Positions 25,096 through 37,334 are shown, counted from the first letter of the stretch. The stretch: 64,000 nt of DNA from Riptortus pedestris (GCA_019009955.1 CM032232.1:71680001-71744000); one strand, 5' to 3'. The notes: generated from the sequence alone by a model not told the origin. Numbers and translations: made by a program.

Positions 25096-26503
25096 CTGTT
25101 ACCGCTCTAGCGGTCGCAATGTTTGTTTAATCGTTACAAAACTTGAAATTTAGTCGTTTTGTGTAAAAAGAAAAATCAAGTTCGTTAACGGCTGAAATCG
25201 GACCTGTGGGAGGGGGGGTTTAGAGGGGAGGATTTTCGAAAATTCAAAATATCTCCGTTACTATACGTCGGATCGAAAAATTGTATAGAATCAATCTTAT
25301 TGCAAATTACATTTACTATAAATATTGTTCTATATATATTTTCCGTATAATGAGTATTAACCGAGATATTTGTATTTTTTGTAATGAGTTCCGCTTTCAG
25401 TAAACGCCCACTCCTACTAGGGACATATTAATAATAAGCTGATATCTCATGAACCACCTCATTATTAGGTTAAATACAAAATATTGTTTTCAACAAAGCT
25501 TTATTTTACGAGGTACAAACAAACACGTTCTGTTGACCCTCCCCCCCTTTCTTTTTTTCTTGGACTACAAAAATCTGAGTGATTAAGATAGAAATTATTT
25601 TGATTCATTTCAAATTACTCCACTAACTATAGTAAATAGTTTCCAATAAAATTAATATTTTATATTCAGATATATTTCTTTAATTGTTAGTTTTTCCGGT
25701 CTATCTATCGATACTGCGCTACAAGGTTGGCTAACCTGTTTGTTTACAATCCAGCCGTATTACGTTGTAGTGACTATTAACTTATATTGTAAATTCACTG
25801 AAAGATTTCTCATTGCCGTTTGTAATTATTCACTAATATTCACGGAAGTGTTACCTGTATGTATATTTATCTATTGTAAACCTTCACTGGCTAACCTGCT
25901 TGTTCCTTAATCATGTGAAAATCTGATAACCGTCTGAATCGTATTTTGCCCCCTCCCTTTCTATTTTCTTCCCGGATTCCTAAATTTGGAATGGTTGTGA
26001 TTAAAATTATTCTGGTTTATTATTAATTACAGTACTAGATATAATAAATAGTTATGAATAAAATTTATAACTTATATTCAAATATATTTCCGTAATTGCT
26101 TTTATTTCCGGTAAAAGCTGGCTAACCTGATTGTTTACAACTCAGACTGTTTGCTATCAGGAAAATTCTTACCATTTGACTTGCCCTTTATTTGTTTACT
26201 TAATATTCACAGCAGTATTAAGTCTTACAAATAATAGATATTCAGTGGTACTATTTAGTGTTGGTGTAATAAGTGTTCAGAGCGCTGCTGTCATTAAAGG
26301 TAAGTCCATCTTTTGTGTTCTTGTTGTTTTTTTTAGATTGAATTGATTTTAATTTAATCTCGGATCCTAATGGACGAGAGTTACTTTCCCGCCAAAAGCT
26401 AGTTCGGTCGTTTCCTTGACTGACTCGGCTCTCGTGAAATTTCTCTATTGTAAAACTTCACGTGGGAAATCTGCTTAGTTTACGAAGCCCCTGCGTGACG
26501 GAC
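24910..26503 (-). mobile_element. Helentron-like family A, long copy with internal duplication
   Basis: Complete ends: TTAGCAGATTTCCCTTAAGG at the left and CCCCTGCGTGACGGAC at the right (26487-26502). A (TA)n tract lies at 25038-25091. At about 1.6 kb it is longer than other copies. The block from the TATTTCCGTAATTG-like sequence through GGCTAACCTG-TTGTTTACAA occurs twice (about 25640-25780 and 26060-26145). This indicates an internal tandem duplication or two merged copies. Confidence 0.7.
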
Positions 26504-26815
26504 TTTTTTTGACATAGGTATCTTCCTCTTACTCCCTCCCATCCAAGGTGTCTATTTGGTCAGTGATAGAGACCACTGGTCATCCTCCTGCTGTACAACA
26601 TTCCCTGTCCGTTTCCATTTCATTTTCTTGGAGTGCATCACCATATCAGTCAATCCAGGGGGGTGCCATTCGGCAGGTGCGCAGATCAAAAATTGTTGCG
26701 ACTTTGGCGCATGACGTCACTGGGCTGAACTCAGCTTTGTTTACATCGTGAGCATCGTTGTGTTTTTAGTTAATTGTTTTATTTTCCATTGTTATAAGTG
26801 ATTTTTTTTTTCAAA

Positions 26816-27445
26816 ATGAGTGAGTGTGCTATGACAACATGTTCCAACAACTCTAGGAGAACAGGCAAGTCTGTATCTTATCACCGGTTCCCGAAAAACG
26901 AAGAAATTAAGAAACAGTGGATAGTTCTGTGTAGACGAGGAGATTTGAAATTTAATCCTACTTTTGCTCGGGTTTGTTCAGAACATTTCAGTGATAGTGA
27001 TTACCAAAGGAATTTACAAGCAGAATTGTTAGGCTATGTTCCTAATAGATTGATATTAAAAGAAGAAGCTGTGCCGCATCTTAATTTACCAGTATCGTCC
27101 GTAAGTAAACAAACACCTACTAGCTCTACTTCTGACTCAAAATGTGAAACATCTAGAGACTGTAGGAGTAAAAAACGTGAAATAACTCAACGTGCCCTGC
27201 GTCACATTAATGAGATTTCTCCCAAAAAGCTGAAAAGTGATTTTTCATGTAATACAGAAGAAGTTGATTGTGATGGATGTATTCTCTTAAAGGAAAAAAT
27301 TGCTGAATATGAATCCAAATTCAAGTCCTTGCTGATCCAAGTAAAAAATTTAGAAAGTAATAACTTTAATTTAAAAAAGAGAGTTACTAAATTGCTAACA
27401 GTTATTTACCAGATAAAAATGCAAAAAGAAGAAAAAATGCAGTGA
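26816..27445 (+). CDS. THAP-domain protein, 209 aa, element-encoded
   Basis: Start chosen at 26816 because a THAP domain normally begins at the initiator methionine; an in-frame ATG at 26798 would add six hydrophobic residues. The C2CH zinc module is C4-x4-C9 ... C54-x2-H57 (ARVCSEHF), with W35 and the PNRLILKEEAVP block closing the domain near residue 90. A Ser/Thr- and basic-rich linker follows, then a predicted coiled coil at about 160-205 (EKIAEYESKFKSLLIQVKNL). THAP domains bind DNA and are the N-terminal domain of P-element transposase. Here the frame is intact, but no GTP-binding or RNase-H-like catalytic region follows. It may act as a DNA-binding repressor of its own family, or be a decayed remnant. 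The upstream ACGTCACTGGGCTGAA repeat could be its binding site (inference). Confidence 0.78.
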   Translation: MSECAMTTCSNNSRRTGKSVSYHRFPKNEEIKKQWIVLCRRGDLKFNPTFARVCSEHFSDSDYQRNLQAELLGYVPNRLILKEEAVPHLNLPVSSVSKQTPTSSTSDSKCETSRDCRSKKREITQRALRHINEISPKKLKSDFSCNTEEVDCDGCILLKEKIAEYESKFKSLLIQVKNLESNNFNLKKRVTKLLTVIYQIKMQKEEKMQ

Positions 27446-27559
27446 AAAAAGAAATGGAAAGGATTTGTTATCCAATATTATCCAAAGCTCAAATTCAGAG
27501 CATACACTCAAAAAATATCAGCAGCAACTGTTTTGGACAAGACAGACTTCATGCGAATG

Positions 27560-28110
27560 GGAGCTTTTAAAATGTAAGAAAAGAATAATTTTCTTGTATT
27601 GTTTCCTATAGAGCACTATAGGAGATTATTTCCCATGCTCCATCATTAATGATATTACATGTTTCCTTCGCAGTTATTTATTCTATGGGACAGTGCGGTT
27701 TCAATGCATATGCTCCAACATCTGTGCCATTTTCTTCACAAGGATGCTACTGGAACCAGGGATTCCCTGCGGCTCAAAATGTTAGCATATTTTTATTACA
27801 AGGAGGACTACATGCCAATGACAGCTTTTTTTTTTTAAAAAAAAGATAAGTTTTAAAGTCTGAGTAACAGAATTATCTTCTTGTAGTGTTTTCTATAGAG
27901 CACTATAGGAGTTTATTTCCCATGGTCTATCATTAATGATATTACATGTTTCCTCCACAGTTAGTTATTCTATGGGACAGTGCGGTTTCAATGCATATGC
28001 TCCAACATCAGTGCCATTCTCTTCACAAGGATGCTACTGGAACCAAGGATTCCAGTGACTAAATATAAGCATCTTTTTATTACAAGGAGGACTACATGCC
28101 AATGATAACC
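27560..28110 (+). repeat. Two-unit tandem duplication, period 287 bp
   Basis: GAGCACTATAGGAG recurs at 27611 and 27898, and TATGGGACAGTGCGGTTTCA and GGACTACATGCCAATGA recur at matching offsets. Both units contain a TTTCCTYCRCAG that looks like a splice acceptor followed by a short open stretch. An extra partial unit end (GACTTCATGCGAATGGGAGC) precedes the first. It lies inside the P-like element, downstream of its ORF. Confidence 0.8.
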
Positions 28111-28415
28111 TTTAAAAATCTTGTACCTATATTGACTAGCTGATGTTTAAAATAATTTAGTCATTTTTAACTGGGTATCATTGTTTATTGCTTGGTTAAT
28201 CTCAATTTTATTAACTTTTATTTGTTTGTATAATAGAAGTCAGTACTGTTTTCATGTTTTGGAGATTTCATCTTATTATAGTAAAGTTTTACTTTTTGTT
28301 GTGCTAATTACCTAGAAAAATTACGATTTTTAAATGTAAACCAACATATATAAATTTTAAGGAACTATTATGTATTTATTTTTAATGGAATCTAATTGGT
28401 ACATGGTTTATTTGA

Positions 28416-28421
28416 AATAAA
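28416..28421 (+). promoter_or_regulatory. AATAAA of the P-like element
   Basis: The AATAAA lies about 970 bases after the THAP stop codon and about 125 bases before the right subterminal repeat. It would give a transcript contained within the element. Confidence 0.4.
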
Positions 28422-28792
28422 ATATATTCAACTAAAGTAATTTGTATCATTTACAGACATATACCATTTTAACAATTTTTTATTCGCCAAATTAATCAGA
28501 AAACTGCTTATATTGATCGTATTTGGGCTTGTCCGCCAGGAATCTTTCAGCCCAGTGACGTAGAGGCTTGCTGCATTCTGATTGGCTACTCGCGAATGGC
28601 GCTACCTTATCTTATACGTACCTTGAGTCAATCCAGTCCTCTCCCTCAATAATGAGTGCCTCAACTGCTCGCTTGTTCCTTCATTATATTTGTAGTGCTA
28701 TGTTCTTTATTGAACATTGAGTTATTTGTATTTCTAGGTCTTCACCCTTCAGCAAACCCCCACTTATAATTGTTTGATTATTACTTTCAGTT

Positions 28793-29208
28793 TTAGCAGA
28801 TTTCCCTTAAGGGAAATCAGCTATTAAGGTCGTACTCATGAAGTGAGTTTCGAAAAAAATCCTCAAATGTCTATCGATCCTACTCAGGAGATGACAAAAA
28901 TGAAGTCCGTTCAAAATGATATATAATTTGTCTGTTAACGCTCTAGCGGTCTTAATTTTTGTTTAATCGTCACCAAACTCCATATTTAATTGTTTTATGT
29001 AAAAAGGAAGATCGAGTTCGTTAATGGCTGAAATCGGACCAGTGGAAGGGGGGGGGGTTTATGATTTTGAAAATTCGAAATATCTCCGTTACTATAAGTC
29101 GGATCGCAAACTTGTATAGAATCGATCTTATTGCAAATGTAACGATCTATAAATATTGTTCTATGTATATTTTCTGTATCACGAATATTAACCGAGGTAT
29201 TTGCCTTT
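28793..29208 (-). mobile_element. Helentron-like family A, 5' truncated
   Basis: A perfect 3' palindrome (GATTTCCCTTAAGGGAAATC) starts the copy on the plus strand. It runs to the TTAACCGAGGTATTTGCC block and stops at 29208, where the next copy's 3' end begins directly. Confidence 0.75.
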
Positions 29209-29308
29209 TTAGCAGATTTCCCTTAAGGGAAATCAGCTATTGAGGTCGTACTCGTGGCGCGATGTTCGAAAAATTTGTCAAATGTCCATCGCTCCTACCC
29301 AGGAGGAC

Positions 29309-29312
<4 letters not shown>

Positions 29313-29398
<86 letters not shown>
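29313..29398. repeat. (TA)n microsatellite
   Basis: An 86-base TA tract with one CAG interruption, inside a Helentron-like copy and abutting a mariner insertion. Confidence 0.95.
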
Positions 29399-29400
<2 letters not shown>

Positions 29401-29403
<3 letters not shown>

Positions 29404-30545
29404 GCATTTATTTATATAAATTTTAGATATTAATCAATGATATACGCGCCGTTTTGATCGATGACCTTTTGCCATTTTTTTCGGTAAAACCATTTTACCT
29501 TCACTATAGAAGTGCTGTGATTTCTGGGCGAAAAAGTGAACCAAGTGATTTTCACAAGCCTCTTTTGATATCAGCTTTACACCATTAAGTGAGTTCCCAG
29601 GTCTCCAAAGATGTGTGTGGTCTAGCATTTGTCGTGATGGAATACAACACCTTTCCTATTGATCATTTATGGCCGTTTTTCTTGAATCTCCTGCTTCAGC
29701 CGTATTAGTTGTTGGCAGTAGAGTCGAATCAATGGTTTGGCCAGGTTTGAGCAGCTCATGATGAACAATGCCTTTACAATCCCACCAAACACTCAGCATC
29801 ACCTTCCTTAGTGTCAATCTAGGCTTTGCCACTGTTTGTGAAGTTTCTCCGGGTTTCGACCACGATCTTTTTCGCACATTATTGCCGTGCGTGATCCACT
29901 TTTCATCACCTGTAATCATTCTTTTCAAAAATGCCTCGATTTCATTTTGTTTCACCAGCGATTCACAAATGGAAACTCTGTCCATTAAATTTTTTACAGT
30001 TAATTCGTGTGGCAGTCCATATACCGAGCTTCTTTTACTATCCATTCTTATGTAAATGGGTCAAAACTGTTTTATGGTCGATGTTTAGCTCCATAGCGAT
30101 GCCACGAGATGAAATGTGTCGGTCTACCTTAATGTTTTGAAGAATTTCATCGACTTGTTCAACAATTAGCCTGCCAGGGCGAGGTTCATATTTAAGGTCA
30201 AAATTTCCGGAACGAAATCGAGCAAACCAGTTCTGACACTGACGTTCACTTAAACAGACATCAACATAAACACCACACAATTTTCGATGAGCCTGAGCTG
30301 CATTTATCCCTTTTCGGAAGTAAAAAAGCAATACATGACGAAAATGGCCTTCTGGAATCTCCATTTTCAAAGCACAATAACGTTTGACTGAGTAAATGAA
30401 TGAAACTGTAGAGATATTTGGAATATTCTATGGACTATGACCTTGCAAACGTGGTATAGTATGGCTTCACTGAATAAGGATTGCAAGAGATAAGCGACTT
30501 TGATACGCGACTATTGGGATAAACCGACATTACTTTTACCCCCAC
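29401..30545 (-). mobile_element. mariner element (SETMAR/mellifera-like), deleted
   Basis: Inserted in a (TA)n tract, consistent with the TA target of mariner. Three open minus-strand pieces make up the transposase: 30038-30370 (helix-turn-helix region, RQCQNWFARFRSGNFDL), 29656-30045 (first catalytic Asp in MITGDEKWITH; WWDCKGIVHHELL) and 29434-29590. The HHD of the second catalytic site is present near 29615-29622, but the block that should carry YSPDLAPSDYH is deleted. The right end begins GGGTGGGGGTAAAAGTAATG (reverse complement); no matching left repeat is visible. Confidence 0.85.
29434..30370 (-). pseudogene. mariner transposase pseudogene (second family)
   Basis: The coding remnant of the element above. 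It belongs to a different mariner lineage from the 20852 copy: it reads GDEKW and LLKPGQTI rather than CDESW and VPEGQRI. It has a frame break between the DNA-binding and catalytic halves and a deletion of about 30-35 codons over the third catalytic residue. It cannot be active. Confidence 0.8.
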
Positions 30546-30553
30546 CCTATATA

Positions 30554-30611
<58 letters not shown>

Positions 30612-31025
30612 GATATGTGTCTGTTAACGCTCCAACGGTCGCAATTTTTGTTTGATCGTTACCAAACTCGATATTTAAACGTTTTCCGATCAAGTTCGTT
30701 AATGGCTGAAATCGAACCAGTCGGAGAGGGGGGGGATTTTTAAAAATTCGAAATATCTCCGTTACTATACGTCGGATCAAAAATGTGTATAGAACCAATC
30801 TTATTGAAAATTAAATTTACTATAAATATTCTTTTATTCTCTATCTTGAATATTAACCGAGATATTTGCATTTTTATTAAATTTGGCCCGATAACGGAAG
30901 TCTGATTTTCCCGCCAAAAGCTAGTTCGGCCCTTTGCCGTAACTGTTCGGCTCTCGTATGGAGATTTCTCTATTGTATAACTTCACGTGGGAAATCCCCT
31001 TATTCTTATATTTAATTGAATAAAG

Positions 31026-32290
31026 ATGCCTGGGAATTACTTGAATAAACATACAGGCATGGCTCTGGTAGATATTGAAAACGCTTTTGATTGTGTATGG
31101 CATAATGGCCTGATATATAAAATAATTCAATATAACTTTCCAATATATTTGATTATCATAATCAATAGTTATCTTACTAACAGATCTTTTTATGTTACTA
31201 CTGGTGGCTCAAGATCTAACCTTTTACAAATTCTTGCAGGTGTCCCACAAGGATCAGTACTTGGCCCAATACTATTCATAATATTTTTAATGATGTAAAC
31301 TATCTTAAAACTAAATGCCTGAAAGCCCTGTTTGCTGACGATAAAGCATTTATAATTTCAAGTTTCCGAGTTGACACTATTGCCAACCATCTCACCATAG
31401 CATTGACACAATGTATTAAGTATTGTAATAAGTGGAAAATAAGATTGAATTCTCAAAAAACAGAGGTTATTCTTTTTACTAGGAGGAGACCTCGAGTGTA
31501 CCCTGAAGTTAAAATGCTAGGCAATCCCATCCCTTGGTCAAAGAATGTGAAATATCTTGGAGACATATTAGACTCTAAACTTACCAACACTAACCACATC
31601 AATACTCAGTGTAATAAAGCAATTGGAATACTACAATCCTTAATTTCTGTACTAAACAGAAATTCAGGGTTAAGTATAACTAACAAAAAACTTGTTTACT
31701 ACTTATATATAAGGCCTGTTTTATTTTATGCCTGTCCTATTTGGTCAATGACATGCGAAACTAATAAGCGTAAATTACAAGTGGCTCAAAATAAATGTTT
31801 AAGATTTATTGGTTCATTCCCACGATGGACTCCTGTCATGCACATGCATGAAATTCTTGACATTCCCACAATAAATGAGTACATAACTAAGTTAGCAGAA
31901 CACTTTTTCCATGCATGTCAAAATAGTAAGTATCAGCACATTGCTGATATAGTTAATTATAGTTATAGTAGTTTAAATTACAAGAATTACAAACATAAGC
32001 GACTTAAGCACATAACTTTTTAATTTCTCTGATGAGCTTTTATTTTTTCTGTACAAATTTATATTCTTCTGTGTATCTTTATAGTTCTTCTGTATTACTT
32101 TTAACCGTTCTGTAATTGAGAATTTTTATTTATTTCTGTATTTGGGTTTTTTTTTGTATTTTTTTCCCTTATTATACATTTAGATATTAGAATAAAAATA
32201 GATATAAGTAATGTGGAATATTTAAAAAAGCCAATAAGCTTGAAAAATTGCATTTACTTCTATTGTAAATTATTATTTGTTAATATTTTA
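31026..32290 (+). pseudogene. jockey-like LINE reverse transcriptase, 5' truncated
   Basis: Two overlapping + frames: 31026-31298 with HTGMALVDIENAFDCVWHNG and AGVPQGSVLGPILF, then after a frameshift near 31290 the LFADDKAF active site and 31403-32023 (thumb and connection, ending KRLKHITF). RT palm motifs A (VDIENAFD), B (PQGSVLG) and C (FADD) are visible. The fingers, the endonuclease and ORF1 are missing. An AT-rich 3' UTR runs to about 32290. It lies between a Helentron-like copy and the b561-2 promoter region. Confidence 0.8.
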
Positions 32291-32985
32291 GATAATAAAA
32301 TTCTTTTAACCTTATGCCTGGGAAAAATGAAAGATCCCAAAATATTCTGAGAAAGACATGCCTAGGCTGTAGCAGATGTTCGACAGAGATTAACAATAGC
32401 TGCTGCCAAATTGAATGGCGTACCATTGGTATTATAAAGAGAAACCCCCCATTTATTAGGAAAGAAGAATTAGGCACCACTCAATGCTTACGAAGGATGA
32501 AGAGTGAGTCACCATGCAAATGGATTATTGCCACAGCTTAAGCCTGTGACCATGTACCGAGGTCATGATAGTGTTAAGGACTCTATACAGAAGCTGGTGG
32601 CAGGGGGGGGAGGGGGAGAGAGAGAGTAAATTCCATCAAATTCGAATCCCAATAGGAACTCCTTAAATTAAATCCTTAGTCCAATTAGCAGCACATAGTG
32701 GACATTAATAAAGGATATAAATTCCAATCCATGACTAAAAAAAATTAAAGTTCACGAAAAAAATGAAAACCAATTTCACTGCACACATGGCTAAATAATA
32801 ATATAAATAGCATCCAAAGAACATGTGACTTTATTCATTTACGTTTTCCATGCTTCATAAAAATTTCATTTCATGTCTTAATTTCAAGAGGATAAGACAC
32901 AGATCCGATTTAGTAGTTAGCCGCAATTTTATTAATTATTTTCACAAGTCTTGAACATTTCTAGTAAACATCAAACCTAAGAGTA
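32291..32985. other. Upstream region of b561-2
   Basis: Contains a short (GA)n near 32609-32628, a SINE family S scrap (about 32640-32725) and 260 bases of AT-rich sequence before the ATG. A TTTCTAG at 32959-32965 could be a splice acceptor for a short 5' UTR, as in b561-1. No TATA box is convincing. Confidence 0.35.
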
Positions 32986-35900
32986 ATGGATAAAAAGATT
33001 GTATACTATATTATCTACGGAGTCAGTGTGTTTTTTGCGTTACTTGGTGTGATTACTCTAGCTGTGTGTTACAACGAAGCCCGTATGGGACTTAAATGGG
33101 AGCGGCCAAAGGGTATGATGAATATCCACACGTTTGTTATGTTCTTAGTACTTTTCATTCAAGGACTTGGTAAGTTTTAAAAAGTACATTTCTATCCTAC
33201 CCGAAATCAGTCGGAATAGACTTTTCAAATCCCTTGCTCCGGATAATTGAAATTTTCCACCTCTCGCATTTTCTCTTTTATTATGACCAAAAAATATGTT
33301 GCACTTGATTACACGACTTAATTTAATGTGAGGTTCATTTTTTAGTTCTTAAAGTATATTTGCCATTTCTTTGCCATATTTTTCTTTGTTTCATAAACTG
33401 CACGCTTAACAACATAATAATTAACCATTACGACAATTAAATGTATGAACAATAATTATACGAGCGTATCGCCTCATTCTAGGAATTTTTATGGATTGCA
33501 TTTAGAACTTAATACTTTTAGAAAATACATTCCAGCACTCTTTTCAGATGCGAAATCAGCTTTTGAGTTTGTAATTGTGAGTTATGTTTTTTTAAAACAC
33601 AAATTATTCAATCTCTGGATATTAGTCTATTATATTAGTAATAGGAATATTTGCCCATACGTCTTTTGATTTAGATCATGAAATACTCCTGAATAAGTTA
33701 AAAAATGGAATAAGAGGCATTGCTCATGGACCTTTTCGCTCTTATCTATGTAATCGTAAATAGAAAGTAGAAGTTGATATCAGTGGGTATAAAATGATTT
33801 CAGAATGACAAAAACTGCATGCGTCGTTCCGCAAGGTTCAATGTTATGCCCATAACTATTTTTAATATATAAAACGACCTTCCTAACCTTAAACCAACAA
33901 AATCTATTCTTTATGCTGATAATTACACTATAATTATAAAAGGTATAGATCCAGAAAACTGAAACAAGGTGGCTCTATTGTTATTAAATCATTATCTGAT
34001 AAGTTAATGGCTAATAAATGTAGCTATGAACGTGTCAAAAAAAAATACTCTAGATTTTAGTAAACATTGCTCACATTCTTTTGAAGATGTGCCAATGAAT
34101 AACAGGGACATTTTACCAGTCTCCCTGATAAAGTTTTTAGGATTGATTATTGACATGTGCCTAGACTGGTTCGATCATATTGATGTAAGAAACTAAAGTC
34201 GGTTTGCTTCTTTTTAAAATGTATAAAAGCTATCTCCCAATGGGAACTGCATTATTTATATAGTATGGTTATTTCCATGGTCGGTTAACGGCTTTATTCA
34301 TTGGCACAACTCCAAAAATCTTGGTTTAATATTTTATAGATTGGGCATATGGTTATCAAGAAATTTGACTTCTTGCCGGCCAAAACAGCAACCATCCTTC
34401 TCACTGTATTAAATACTTAAGGTAAACCTTCTTGTAAGTTGTGTAATTTTAATTTGTCATTGACTTTCCAGGCTTAAGTACATTCCGCCTGACAGCAAAT
34501 TTCTTAGACAAGGACATAGCAACAATTGTCCATGTGGTTATAAATGTACTTGTATTTATTATGATGGTTCTGGCCATTACGGCATCCTATGAATCTATTG
34601 AACCACAAAAATACGACCACCACGGCTATAACATTCGTAGCTATGGTGCGTCCGAAGTAAAAATTAAGCACTTCAGAAACTTCCATGGAGTCTTAGGATT
34701 AATCATTATTATCTTCTTCACGGCTATGGTAATATATTTAGTCAAATATATATATTTTCACTATATATTAATCCCTTAAGGGAAATCAGCTATTGAAATC
34801 TTACTGATGACGGCATTTTTCATTAAATGTCCATCGATCCTTCCTAGGAGATGATGAAAATGAGGTCCGTTCAAAGCTGTGTATCATATATATATATACT
34901 AGCTCAGATACCCGGCTTCGCTCGGGAATTGATTTGAGGCTGAATGGTGATGGTATTTTTTTGGCAAGGCTTTGCTTTGCACAATATTTTGACATTCACC
35001 TGTCCCAGTGTTTAGGGTTAGTACCCGTTTTTGGCATTTGTTAATAATAAAATTAATTTTTTATGTAAGTCTTCACAGTCCCCCAAATTGTAATATTTCC
35101 CGTCTCCTGTGCATTATGCATAGATTTTAGTTGTTAAGGACAAAATATTAATGAGATTTGAATTAATTTTGCCAGGTGAGGTACCTCATATTTCAAATAG
35201 GAATGATTTGTCGAGCATATCAATATTTCTACGCAAATTATTTACTCTACACATTGTTCCTGGAGAAATGTATAAAACAAAAGTTAATCTAAATAACAAA
35301 GTAAACAGCTTTTGTTATGTGCATGTTTGTCGGGAAACAAATAGACAATGAAATATGGCGAATTTTTATTTTAGGCCTCTCTTATAACCCCCACTCCCGT
35401 TCTAACCTAAAAATTTTAATATAGCTTATAATCATGGAAGAATTAATGCTAATTGACATCCCGAGTTTTTTTTAAGTTTGGTTCAATCGTTAGGGCTCAA
35501 TAAAATAGTTGACTCCCGCTTTAGTGTATATCTCGTTTATACTTTGTTAAAAGACAAAAATGAATATGACAAAAGTTACTCTAAATAACAGAATAAACAA
35601 CTTTTGTTATGTTCTTATTTGCCGAAAAACGAATAGAAAACGAAATACCGCTATTTTTAAATTCAGGCCTTCCCTGCAACCCCCACTCCTGCCCGTCCCT
35701 AGAAATGTTGGTATGGCTTGTTGTAATGAAAGCGTTAGTGCTAATACATATACCGGGTTTTATTTATTTCGGTTGGGTCTGTTGTCCCAAATAAAATTGT
35801 TCACTTCCGCTATAGGTTTTAGCGTATATCTCGTTTATAATCCGGTATACGAAAAAAGTATATATAACAAAAGTTACTCTAAATATCAAAATAAACAACT

Positions 35901-36332
35901 TTTGATATGTTTATATTTGCCGGAAAACCAATAGGAAACGAAATATCGCTATTTTTAATTTCTGGCTTCCCTTATAACCCCCACTCCTGTTCATCTCAGA
36001 GGATATTAGTATAGCCTAAAGTCTTAAGTTGGGTTAGTAGAAATATACATTCCAAGTTTCATAAAATTCGGTTCAGCCGTTTATGCGTGAAAAGGTAACA
36101 AATAAACAAACAAACAGACACGAAAGTTTATTAAGGGCGTAATAACCCTGTAGTTTCTCGCCCAAAAAAACAGTTAACCTAACCTAACCTAACAGACACG
36201 AAAGAAACAAAATGCAGTTATGGTGTCTATGACATGTGAAACGAAAAGTTATCGTGAAATTTCGCAAAATAAATCAATGTACAGACAGAGGTTACAATTT
36301 TATATATATACTAGCTCAGATACCCGGCTTCG

Positions 36333-36427
<95 letters not shown>

Positions 36428-37266
36428 ATTAATTTTCTCTATATACATATACATTTTTTGTCTAACTTAATTTTTTTCTTTATCTAATCAAAATAATTGC
36501 ATTGTTGGGTTTTAGCCTTCAGTAAACCTCCATTCCTGCCCATGTCACATTAACAATAAACCTGTTACATCCTGAACCATTTTATTCGAAGGTTAAATAC
36601 CAATTACTGTTTTCAATGAACTTTTACAGTGACTTGTGCAAATATTTATGTTGTGCCTTCATTTTACGTTCAAAACTATGTATTTATCAACATATACTCA
36701 ATATTTAATATTTTCATGGAAAAATAAAGATTATATTAGGCAATGACTGAAATCAGGCTTGAGGGAGGGGGGAATAACTGAAAATTCGAAATATCTCGGT
36801 TACTATGGGTCGGTTCGAAAAGCCTTTTGAAGAATCTTTAATTTTCTATAATTATTGATTTATACGTGATTTTCTAACTCAAATATTTCCGGAGTTATTT
36901 GTATTTATTTGGTTTCAGCCTTTTGTAAATCCCACTTCTAGTCATCTGATTTTCGCTTTATGTACGTCAGTCACTAAACATCTTAAGTTCAACTACCATT
37001 TTCATTCCTAGAGAATAGATAGGTGAGATGAGGTCGTATCATATTCCAGTGTATCGGAAATCTGCTCAGTTTACGTTACACCTGCTCGACAGACTTTTAG
37101 CAGATTTTTCTAAAGGGAAGTCAGCTATTGAGGTTGTACTCGTGACACGATTTTCAATAAATTTCGTCAATTGTCCATCAATATTAGTTGATGACGTTAA
37201 TGAGGTCCATTCAAAATTATATAAATATCTTTAAGTGTGTGTCTGTATCTATCTATCTATAAATAA

Positions 37267-37334
<68 letters not shown>

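Larger units (their letters stand above)
26656..28625 (+). mobile_element. P-like (THAP) DNA transposon with 8-bp target duplication
   Basis: Flanked by AGTCAATC on both sides (26648-26655 and 28626-28633), the 8-bp duplication typical of P elements. The left end begins CAGGGGGGTGCCATTCG and the right end, reverse complemented, begins CAAGGTACG and also contains GCCATTCG. A perfect 16-bp inverted repeat, ACGTCACTGGGCTGAA, lies 58 bases in from the left end (26714-26729) and 64 from the right (28546-28561). P elements also carry subterminal inverted repeats. It encodes one intact THAP protein and no recognisable catalytic domain. Confidence 0.75.
29209..31003 (-). mobile_element. Helentron-like family A, split by mariner
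   Basis: The 3' end (TTAGCAGATTTCCCTTAAGG) is at 29209; the body enters a long (TA)n tract (29313-29398). A mariner follows, then more (TA)n (30550-30604). The copy resumes with GTCTGTTAACGCTCCAACGG and runs to CTTCACGTGGGAAATC near 30996. The last ~30 bases of the 5' end are missing where a LINE begins. Confidence 0.7.

Noticed and set aside
36170..36195. AACCT repeats as telomeric or interstitial telomere sequence
   Set aside because: Only three units, and they form the tail of a short LINE insertion with target duplications; the insect telomere unit is five bases (TTAGG).
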